A stretch of 11,165 nt of DNA from Methylococcus sp. UBA6136 (lineage in GTDB: Bacteria > Pseudomonadota > Gammaproteobacteria > Methylococcales > Methylococcaceae). The translations under genes were made by a program, and so were the position numbers. The first letter of the stretch is position 1. Each line of letters begins with the position of its first letter. Shown here piece after piece: positions 5,279 to 11,165 of the stretch. Under the pieces are notes generated by a model. It did not search any database. It was not told the DNA's origin and saw nothing but the letters and a program-made list of their open reading frames with translations. Location: the NCBI GenBank assembly GCA_002423305.1, contig DIVI01000180.1:1-11165 (forward strand). The letters are read 5' to 3'.

Positions 5279-8200
5279 CTACTCCGACCGAAAGCGCCCG
5301 TATTTCGCAAAGACGGTCGGGAGCAACAGCAAGGTCAGAACGGTGGACGAAATCAGGCCACCGATGATGACGCTGGCCATGGGCCCCATGATCTCCCGGC
5401 CGGGATTGTCGCTGTTGATGGCGATAGGCAGCAGGGCGAGAGCGGTTACCAGGGCCGTCATCAGGATCGACGGCAGCCGCTGCTGGGCGCCGAGCAGGGC
5501 GGTGTTGACATTCCAGGGTCGTTGCTCTGCCTCGGTGAGATGCCGGTAATGGGAAACCAGCATGATGGCGTTGCGAACGGTGATACCGAACAAGGTCACG
5601 AAACCCACCATCGATCCCACGGACAGGGTGCTACCGGTCACCAGGGCGGCCGCCACGCCACCTGCCAGTGAGAAGGGCAGGTTCAGCAGGATGAGCAGCA
5701 CGTGTCGCAGGCTGCCGATGGCGAGATAAATCAACAGCAGGACACCGACACCGGCGATCAGCCCATGCAGCAATAACGCATCGCGGGCGGCGCCCTGTTC
5801 CATAGCGGCACCGGTAAATTCCGGGGTGATGTCGGCCGGGAAGTCCAGCTCGTTGAGCATTCGGAGTCTGACTTCCGCCATGAAGGATTGCAGGTCGCGC
5901 CCGACGACATTGGCCGTCACGGTTTGTACCCGCTGTCCGCCCCGGTGGAGGATGTTATAGCGCCCGCCCATCTGATCGATGCGGGCGATTTGGCCCAACT
6001 CCACGATCAGCCCATCGGGTGTCTTCAATGGCAGTTTTTCGAGCGTTGCAATCTGCTGACGGGCCTCCGGCGGCAGGATGACTGCGACTTCGTAGGCCCG
6101 GTTTTCCAGGTAATAGTGGCCGACCACGCGGCCCTGCAATGCCGTCTGAATGATCCCGGCGGCCTCCAGTGGTCGCAGGCCGACACTGGCCAGGCTTTCG
6201 ATATCCAGTCTGACCTGAACTACTGGTGTGCCGGGGGGCGAGCGCATCTGGATATCCGTGGCGCCGGGCACGGTCTGCAGCATGTCGGCCACTTCTGCGG
6301 CTTTCTCATCCAGTTGGGCAAGATCCTGCCCATACAGGTTGATGACGACTGGCGAGGTATAACCCGAGATAGTTTCCTCCACTCGCTCGGTCAGGAAAGT
6401 ATTGGCCTCAAACAGGAGGCCGGGATAGCGGCCGAGAATCTCCCGCAACCGATCAAGTACCTGCGCCTGCTCGATGCCCGACAGCGGGTTCAACCGAACC
6501 TCATATTCGCTGTAATGGCTGCCATAGGTATCCGCGCCGCGTTCCGCCCGGCCTGCCCATTGGGACACCGAGACGACCCCCGGCACCGACTGAAATTCCC
6601 GCACCAGTTGACCGCCGATGCGCATGGACTCCTGCAGCGAGGTGCCGGGCAGGCTGGCGGTATGAACGATGTAATGTCCTTCACGGAGTTCCGGCAGGAA
6701 CTCGCCGCCGAGACGGGGGATCTGCAGGAAGGCCAGCCCGCAGGCTGCGAGACTCAGCGTGACGGCCAGCTTGGGCCAGATCATGATTGCGCCGAGAACC
6801 CTGGAATACAGGCACTGCAGGAGCCGGATCAGGGGCGGGTTATGACGGGTGCTCGTCTCGCTCACTATGCCGAGCGATTTGCGCCGTACCAGCAGCAGAT
6901 AACAGAGTGCAGGTGTGACCGTCAGCGCCACCAGCAGAGACATCAGGATGGCCAGCATGTAGGCGTAACCGAGCGGGGCAAAAAGTCGCCCGGCAACGCC
7001 GCCTAGGGTCAGCAGGGGCAGGAATACCAGTACAACGATGAAGCTCGCATAGACCACCGAGCTTCTGACTTCCATTGATGCATCGAATACCACCCGCAAC
7101 GGCGACAGCGGTTGCGCAGCATGCCGGTTTTCTCGCAATCGGCGGAAAATGTTTTCGGTATCGATGATGGCGTCATCGACCACTTCGCCCAGCGCAATCG
7201 CCAGGCCACCCAGCACCATGATGTTGAGATGGACGTCCAGCGCCAGCAGCGCCATCACGGCGGCGAGCAGCGACAGCGGAATCGCCAGGGCCGGAATCAG
7301 CGCCGTTCGCAGGTTGAACAGAAAGAGGTACAGCACCGCCACCACCAGCAGCCCGCCGATCAGGAGATGGCCGGACAGGTTCTGCAGCGAGCGCTCGATG
7401 TAATCGGCCGGGCGGAACAGGTGGGGGTGGAAATCGATCGCCTGCCGCTGGAACAGGGTTTTAAAGTCCCCGAGCACGCTTTCCGCGGCCCGGGAGACGC
7501 TCAGGGTATTGGCGCCATATTGACCGATGACCATGAGCACAATCGCGGGCTTGCCCCCGATTGCAGCGGCCCCGATGTTTGGGCGGGCGCCAATGGTGAC
7601 GTTGGCCACATCGCCCAGACGGACCTGTTGTCCCTGCTTGCGGATCAGTACGACCTGACGCAAGGCCTCGGCCGTGGTTGGCATGCCCGTCACATTGAGG
7701 GCGATGCGCTGATTGGTATTTTCGATGAACCCCGCGCCGGGCATGCCGGCCGCCTGTTCGGCAGCGGTGAGTATCTCCTGGATGGAGAGACCGTGCCGGC
7801 GCAGGCGCTCCGCATCGGGTTGGATCTGCAGCTGTTGGATTTCGCCGCCAAATACATTGACATCCGCAACGCCCGGCACCGCCAGCAGTCGGGGGGTGAG
7901 CGTCCAGTCGACCAGATCCCGCAACTCCATCAGGCTCCGTTGGTCGGAGCGGAGGCCGATGGTCAGCACGGTTGCCGAGGAAGATGACAGGGGCACGATG
8001 ACCGGCGGGCCGATTCCGGCCGGTAGTTCGCTGGCCAGCGCATTCAGTCGTTCCCCCACCAGTTGCCGGTTGCGGTAAATGTCCGTGCCGTCCTTGAAGA
8101 TGGCCGTGATGACCGACAGCCCCTGAATGGATTCGGAGCGCAGGGTGTCAAGGCCGATCAGACCGGCAAGATGTCGCTCGATACGATGAGTGACCAGGGT

Positions 8201-8386
8201 CTCCGTTTGCTCGGCGGTGAGGCCAATGGTTTCGGTCTGGATAACGACCCGCGGCGCGGAAAATTCGGGAAAGATATCCAGGCCGGCATGGCTCAGCCGG
8301 TAGGCGCCATAGACCAGCAGGAGCATGGCCAACGACAAGACCACCCCGGCGTGCCGCACCGAAAATCGAATCATGCCGGCGAGCAT
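5279..8386 (-). CDS. RND-family efflux permease, CzcA/CusA-type (heavy-metal efflux subclass)
   Basis: Proton-driven inner-membrane pump subunit that normally works as a trimer with a periplasmic adaptor and an outer-membrane channel. The 1035 residues match full family length. Seen: a first span (about 13-31), the motif GLDIFPEFSAPRV (35-47), a porter domain, spans near 340-500 with the proton-relay motif GEVVDDAIIDTEN (400-412; D404/D405), a second-half EFLPEL (562-567), and final spans from about 870 including GITVRNAIMLVSHY (934-947). In my hand alignment, CusA copper-relay methionines M573 and M672 correspond to His575 and Glu671 here, so Cu(I)/Ag(I) export is not supported; the substrate is unknown. 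The ATG at 8386 follows a G-run (8396-8401); an alternative start at 8374 (M5) fits many relatives equally well. No adaptor or channel gene adjoins it, which is unusual. Confidence 0.95.
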   Translation of the reverse strand: MLAGMIRFSVRHAGVVLSLAMLLLVYGAYRLSHAGLDIFPEFSAPRVVIQTETIGLTAEQTETLVTHRIERHLAGLIGLDTLRSESIQGLSVITAIFKDGTDIYRNRQLVGERLNALASELPAGIGPPVIVPLSSSSATVLTIGLRSDQRSLMELRDLVDWTLTPRLLAVPGVADVNVFGGEIQQLQIQPDAERLRRHGLSIQEILTAAEQAAGMPGAGFIENTNQRIALNVTGMPTTAEALRQVVLIRKQGQQVRLGDVANVTIGARPNIGAAAIGGKPAIVLMVIGQYGANTLSVSRAAESVLGDFKTLFQRQAIDFHPHLFRPADYIERSLQNLSGHLLIGGLLVVAVLYLFLFNLRTALIPALAIPLSLLAAVMALLALDVHLNIMVLGGLAIALGEVVDDAIIDTENIFRRLRENRHAAQPLSPLRVVFDASMEVRSSVVYASFIVVLVFLPLLTLGGVAGRLFAPLGYAYMLAILMSLLVALTVTPALCYLLLVRRKSLGIVSETSTRHNPPLIRLLQCLYSRVLGAIMIWPKLAVTLSLAACGLAFLQIPRLGGEFLPELREGHYIVHTASLPGTSLQESMRIGGQLVREFQSVPGVVSVSQWAGRAERGADTYGSHYSEYEVRLNPLSGIEQAQVLDRLREILGRYPGLLFEANTFLTERVEETISGYTSPVVINLYGQDLAQLDEKAAEVADMLQTVPGATDIQMRSPPGTPVVQVRLDIESLASVGLRPLEAAGIIQTALQGRVVGHYYLENRAYEVAVILPPEARQQIATLEKLPLKTPDGLIVELGQIARIDQMGGRYNILHRGGQRVQTVTANVVGRDLQSFMAEVRLRMLNELDFPADITPEFTGAAMEQGAARDALLLHGLIAGVGVLLLIYLAIGSLRHVLLILLNLPFSLAGGVAAALVTGSTLSVGSMVGFVTLFGITVRNAIMLVSHYRHLTEAEQRPWNVNTALLGAQQRLPSILMTALVTALALLPIAINSDNPGREIMGPMASVIIGGLISSTVLTLLLLPTVFAKYGRFRSE

Positions 8387-8589
8387 TCGCTATTGCCCCC
8401 CAGCAGGGCGGAGCCCGCGACGGGCTGTCACCGCATCAACCATTATTTCTGGTGCGTGGCTTGAGTTAGCATGAAGGGTTCGGCAGGCGGGTGTTTGATT
8501 GGCCCAAAAAGAATGGGTCAAAACAATGTGCGTATCATCGGTTGAGCCAGCGGCTTCCGCAAGCCAGTAGCCATTTTTGTTGCGGTTGG

Positions 8590-8605
8590 ATTCATTCCAA
8601 TGAAT
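8590..8605. repeat. Inverted repeat ATTCATT-CC-AATGAAT
   Basis: A perfect 7-base dyad with a 2-base centre, about 205 bases upstream of the permease start. AT-rich dyads of this size are typical of operators for dimeric repressors, so it is a candidate control site for the permease gene. No cognate regulator is encoded in the window. Confidence 0.4.
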
Positions 8606-8622
8606 AGCTTACGCTGCCTTTG

Positions 8623-8646
8623 CCACTCCCACTCCCACTCCCACTG
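8623..8646. repeat. Hexanucleotide tandem repeat (CCACTC, four units)
   Basis: Three exact CCACTC units and a fourth reading CCACTG. On the minus strand the repeat would encode alternating Gly-Ser in an open frame of about 30 codons (QSGSGSGSGSGK) that ends at a TGA near 8602, with no good start codon or ribosome-binding site. Tandem units of this kind can gain or lose copies by slippage; within a promoter region this would change spacing by six bases. Confidence 0.7.
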
Positions 8647-8732
8647 CCCGACTGCGGAGGCAGGGTATCAATATCGAGCAATCGCTGTTACAGGATCATC
8701 CCACAGGATTGGAGGAGAATGTTTTATCCGGG

Positions 8733-8873
8733 TTAATAGCATTCATCTTCCACCGTCAACGACTGACATGCCCCGTCTGCCGTGCGGTAGGTCGTGGAGC
8801 GATTTTTCCAGTACGTCGTGGCGGCCGCTCCAACAACAGCAATCACCATCAACCAGTTAAGAATATCTCGCAT
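8733..8873 (-). CDS. Small hypothetical membrane protein (46 residues)
   Basis: A 46-codon frame from ATG at 8873 to TAA, with a hydrophobic span at about residues 5-21 (ILNWLMVIAVVGAAATT) followed by a polar tail with two cysteines (C36, C45; ends ECY). The layout of a short N-terminal anchor with a small exported tail is typical of real membrane microproteins. It starts 33 bases after the 66-residue gene on the same strand. The ribosome-binding site is weak (GAGA, 11 bases upstream). No family is recognised. The weak start signal and small size keep confidence moderate. Confidence 0.5.
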   Translation of the reverse strand: MRDILNWLMVIAVVGAAATTYWKNRSTTYRTADGACQSLTVEDECY

Positions 8874-8906
8874 CGTCGTCTGAATCTCGCAGGGGAGTGT
8901 TGTGGA

Positions 8907-9107
8907 TTAGGCATGCATGGCCACGGCTGAATAGAGGTCGAGGGCATTGATTCGTGTAGCTTCACAGTCAAAATCGCTGCCACGCTCAATGCTTTCCTTC
9001 AGTGACTGTATGGCCCGTATGGAAAATACAGGATGACTGCTGTAAATATCCCGTCGGTAGCAATCGAGAAGTTCGCGAGTAATTAAACGATCTTTCCTGG
9101 TATTCAT
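8907..9107 (-). CDS. Small hypothetical protein (66 residues)
   Basis: A 66-residue soluble protein starting MNTRKDRLITRELLDCYRR, charged and mostly helical in appearance, with no signal peptide, membrane span or metal motif. Two cysteines (C16 and one in DFDCEAT) are far apart. A strong ribosome-binding site, AGGAGGAG, lies about 10 bases before the ATG at 9107, which is the main support that it is real. I do not recognise a family. It lies upstream of the 46-residue ORF and the RND permease on the same strand, but the 346-base gap before the permease argues against a tight operon. Confidence 0.65.
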   Translation of the reverse strand: MNTRKDRLITRELLDCYRRDIYSSHPVFSIRAIQSLKESIERGSDFDCEATRINALDLYSAVAMHA

Positions 9108-9487
9108 GCGGGCTGGTCTCCTCCTGATCTCTCTTGAGAGTGCCGGCTGGATGCCGGTCTTTCAGTTTCCCCAAACGGCTAGGGGCCGCTGGGTGGTGCC
9201 TTAGAAATACGGCGTACGGGTAAAGTTCCAGGGTGATAATTGATGGAGGTTTTTGACTCCGATGTGCCGTGAGTGATCTGGCCCTGAGTGCCCGCAGGGT
9301 CAGCAGCGTCTCATCCGGGCAATGGGCTTGATGCCGATGGGGCTTTTTTTGCACGCTGGCGTCGGGTTTTTTCGAACAGCATGGAACTCCCTGCCGATTG
9401 AGTGGAATGCTTTGATCCTCGTACCATGTGCTCCGCTATCATGGCTTCGCCATTACACTACACCGTGTCATTCTGGATACGAGCATC
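9108..9487. promoter_or_regulatory. Divergent intergenic region between the 66-residue gene and the lipoprotein gene
   Basis: A 380-base region without a supported gene. It holds a GC-rich dyad CCGGC-TGGAT-GCCGG at 9143-9157, a dyad CTCTC-TT-GAGAG at 9129-9140 next to the ribosome-binding site of the leftward gene, two T-runs (9344-9350 and 9367-9372) without strong preceding stems, and a small hairpin ATGGC-TTC-GCCAT at 9441-9453. A weak rightward promoter could be TTGAGT (9398-9403) with TACCAT (9422-9427), 18 bases apart. Confidence 0.45.
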
Positions 9488-10093
9488 ATGAAAACATCCT
9501 CCTTCATCCTTCTAGCGTCTCTGCTGCTTGCCTCATGCGCCACCCAACGGTTAGTCCGGGTGGGAACCCCTTTTGACGCCGGCAAAGCCCGTGCCATGCT
9601 TGTGCCGGGCAACAATCAGCTGGATGGCCGAGTGATGGCGGCGATGCCTAACGGGACCCTGGTCAGTTGTGCTGGACAGGTGGTCAGTCTGGTGCCGGTC
9701 ACCGACTATGCCCGCGAGTGGGCCAGGCAGTTCTATGAACTGGATACTGGCCAATACGGCACACTCAACGCCGCCTATCGCATGGACAGTCGCGAATCCA
9801 AAATCAAATTTGTAGGCGCAGAAGCCTTTTATGCGGCCACCCGGACCACACGCTGCGATGAAGACGGCAATTTCTCTTTTCCCCATGTGGCCAACGGCGA
9901 ATTCCTTGTGGTCGCCAAAACCCGCTGGCTGGGGCGCGATCATGATTATTACGACTTCATGTATGGCGTCAATGACGCCCAGGAGGAGGATGGCTCGGTC
10001 ATGCAGAAAGTTCGTCTCAACGGAAACAGCGTGATCGATCTGCAATGGGCGCCCCCCGGCCCTGTGATGCTGGGAGGGGAAGGGCTGCTTTGA
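9488..10093 (+). CDS. Predicted lipoprotein with carboxypeptidase-regulatory-like domain
   Basis: I chose the ATG at 9488 (201 residues) rather than the GTG at 9428 because it gives a clean lipoprotein signal: MKT, a hydrophobic core, and the lipobox L-A-S-C with C17 as the lipidated residue. The mature protein would be anchored in the inner or outer membrane facing the periplasm. Residues about 41-145 fit a beta-sandwich of the carboxypeptidase-regulatory-like type: GxxxLDGRV, SCAGQVVSLVPVT, then CDEDGNFSFPHVANGEFLVV. C61 and C123 could form a disulfide. Similar proteins occur as uncharacterised lipoproteins in proteobacteria; no function is known to me. It lies 183 bases upstream of mutS on the same strand, with no sign of functional coupling. 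Confidence 0.88.
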   Translation: MKTSSFILLASLLLASCATQRLVRVGTPFDAGKARAMLVPGNNQLDGRVMAAMPNGTLVSCAGQVVSLVPVTDYAREWARQFYELDTGQYGTLNAAYRMDSRESKIKFVGAEAFYAATRTTRCDEDGNFSFPHVANGEFLVVAKTRWLGRDHDYYDFMYGVNDAQEEDGSVMQKVRLNGNSVIDLQWAPPGPVMLGGEGLL

Positions 10094-10205
10094 AAGCCGT
10101 TTAGCAGATGGTGTGCCGCATTCTATTGATGGCTTCTAACTTTCTGGCCATTCTCTTGCTTCTCAACAGAGCCAAGTTCGGGCAGTCATAGTATCGACCT
10201 GCCCA

Positions 10206-10246
10206 AGGTTGAGGAACCTCGTCAATTTTCCGTCAATAACGTCAAT
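10206..10246 (+). promoter_or_regulatory. Small hairpin and three phased CGTCAAT repeats upstream of mutS
   Basis: A short stem AGGTT-GAGG-AACCT (10206-10219) is followed at once by three direct copies of CGTCAAT at 10220-10226, 10231-10237 and 10240-10246, starting 11 and 9 bases apart, roughly one DNA turn each. They end 30 bases before the mutS start. Regularly spaced direct heptamers are often protein-binding sites, but no regulator can be named. Confidence 0.5.
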
Positions 10247-10276
10247 CCCAACTGCTTTTTCACGCAAACCCTAAAT

Positions 10277-11165
10277 ATGTCTGCCAAAGTTTCAGGCCAG
10301 TCGCAGCACACCCCCTTGATGCAGCAATACCTGCGCATCAAGTCCGAGCACCCTGACCGCCTTGTTTTCTTCCGCATGGGCGATTTTTACGAGCTGTTTT
10401 ATGACGATGCTCGCAAGGCGGCTTCCCTGCTGGACCTGACGCTTACGGCGCGCGGTGAGTCGGCCGGCGCCCCCATCCCGATGGCAGGCTTGCCTTATCA
10501 TGCGGCGGAAGGGTATCTGGCTCGTCTGGTCAAGCTGGGTGAATCCATTGCGATCTGCGAACAGATCGGTGATCCGGCGGCATCCAAGGGGCTTGTCGAG
10601 CGACGCGTTGTTCGTATTGTGACTCCGGGTACTGTCACGGAGGAGGCGCTGCTGGAGGATCGACGCGACAATCTGCTGGTGGCCGTGGCCCCTGTTGGTG
10701 GTTCCATGGGGCTGGCCGCTCTGGATTTGGCCGGCGGTCGGTTTACGGTGCAGCAGCTCGATACCATTGAAGCCTTGCTGGGTGAGTTGGAACGGCTCGA
10801 CCCGTCTGAATTGCTGGTGAGTGAAGATTGGCCCGTGCCGACTGGGATGACCCAGCGGCGTGGCATCACGAGGCGTCCCGTCTGGCATTTTGATGTGGAG
10901 AGTGCCCGGCACCTGTTGTTGCGTCACTTTGCCGTGCACGACCTGGCTGCGTTCGGCTGCGACACGCTGCCCGCCGCCATTGCCGCGGCGGGTGCACTTC
11001 TGCAATATGTGAAAGACACCCAGCAGTCGGCCCTGCCGCATATCCAGGGTATTCGGCTGGAGCGTCACGAAGATGTCATTGCCCTCGATGCCGCCAGTCG
11101 ACGAAATCTGGAACTGGATTTCCATCCATCCGGCCGTGTCGATTTCACGCTATTTGGCATTCTCG
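10277..11165 (+). CDS. mutS: DNA mismatch repair protein MutS (N-terminal part, cut by window edge)
   Basis: MutS binds mismatches and small loops and recruits MutL to start strand-directed repair in the cytosol. The visible 296 residues cover the mismatch-binding domain I and the connector domain II, and reach the start of the core region. The mismatch-contacting F-Y-E is seen in GDFYELF (F37, E39; E. coli F36 and E38), followed by the family stretches MAGLPYHA, AICEQIGDP and VVRIVTPGT. The ATG at 10277 gives the usual N-terminus (HTPLMQQYLRIK) but has no clear ribosome-binding site. The ATPase domain lies beyond the right edge. Nothing in the visible part departs from a functional MutS. Confidence 0.97.
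   Translation, partial: MSAKVSGQSQHTPLMQQYLRIKSEHPDRLVFFRMGDFYELFYDDARKAASLLDLTLTARGESAGAPIPMAGLPYHAAEGYLARLVKLGESIAICEQIGDPAASKGLVERRVVRIVTPGTVTEEALLEDRRDNLLVAVAPVGGSMGLAALDLAGGRFTVQQLDTIEALLGELERLDPSELLVSEDWPVPTGMTQRRGITRRPVWHFDVESARHLLLRHFAVHDLAAFGCDTLPAAIAAAGALLQYVKDTQQSALPHIQGIRLERHEDVIALDAASRRNLELDFHPSGRVDFTLFGIL

Larger units (their letters stand above)
8387..8732. promoter_or_regulatory. Upstream region of the RND permease gene
   Basis: These 346 bases lie where a membrane fusion protein gene is usually found, but neither strand carries a convincing one; leftward frames here are short and unrecognised. Visible structure: a 6-bp stem hairpin AGCCCG-CGA-CGGGCT at 8412-8426, 26 bases upstream of the permease start, a dyad at 8590-8605, and four tandem CCACTC-like hexamers at 8623-8646. 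The permease promoter is presumably here, but I cannot pick -35/-10 boxes with confidence. Confidence 0.5.

Noticed and set aside
5888..7987. Long plus-strand frames (372 and 291 codons) opposite the RND permease
   Set aside because: Gln/His/Arg-rich antisense translations typical of shadows of a GC-rich gene; the permease frame on the minus strand is full length and has all family motifs.
8387..8732. A possible remnant of a membrane fusion protein gene upstream of the RND permease
   Set aside because: I translated the leftward frames here; they are short, start-less and show no adaptor-type pattern, so I cannot support a pseudogene call.
8986..9354. Minus-strand 122-codon frame
   Set aside because: It overlaps the 66-residue gene in another frame, has no ribosome-binding site or protein-like pattern, and is rich in Arg/His/Pro as expected from chance.
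9344..9372. Rho-independent terminators at two T-runs
   Set aside because: Neither T-run is preceded by a stable GC-rich stem, and no rightward gene ends nearby.
9551..10045. Minus-strand 164-codon frame opposite the lipoprotein gene
   Set aside because: The plus strand has a clean lipobox and a recognisable domain pattern; the opposite frame is a shadow.
10292..11125. Minus-strand 277-codon frame opposite mutS
   Set aside because: MutS is unmistakable on the plus strand; this is antisense.

Overview
The window looks like a chromosomal segment from a gammaproteobacterium with moderately high GC. The clues are a standard MutS start at the right edge, a Gram-negative lipoprotein, and metal-handling genes typical of aquatic or chemolithotrophic proteobacteria. 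The genus cannot be fixed from this sequence. I see no rRNA, tRNA, CRISPR array or transposase.

Region 1 (1-5226) is a metal-handling cluster, probably for copper. Five genes read leftward from a shared upstream region near 3623: an 81-residue single-span membrane protein, an 80-residue stand-alone Cys-cluster protein, a His/Met-rich membrane-anchored protein, a 205-residue protein with a Cys-less HMA-like domain, and a P1B-type metal ATPase cut by the left edge. Reading the other way from 3991 is a DsbD_2/TauE-SafE-like multispan protein with a C-terminal cupredoxin-like domain. The 367-base divergent region between them holds a perfect 18-base palindrome, a 15-base dyad and two possible short upstream peptides, one rich in cysteine. 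Metal-binding modules often fused to FixI/CcoI-type ATPases are here spread over separate small proteins, which suggests a multi-part metal-delivery or export system at the inner membrane.

Region 2 (5279-9107) converges on region 1, with a 10-bp stem hairpin between the two. It encodes a full-length RND permease of the CzcA/CusA (heavy-metal efflux) kind, without an adjacent membrane fusion protein or outer-membrane channel gene. It lacks the CusA copper-relay methionines at the aligned positions I could judge. Upstream on the same strand are two small uncharacterised ORFs (66 and 46 residues) and a 346-base gap with a hexanucleotide tandem repeat and dyads.

Region 3 (9108-11165) reads rightward: a 380-base gap, a predicted lipoprotein with a carboxypeptidase-regulatory-like fold, a short spacer with three phased CGTCAAT repeats, and the N-terminal 296 residues of the DNA mismatch-repair protein MutS, cut by the right edge.
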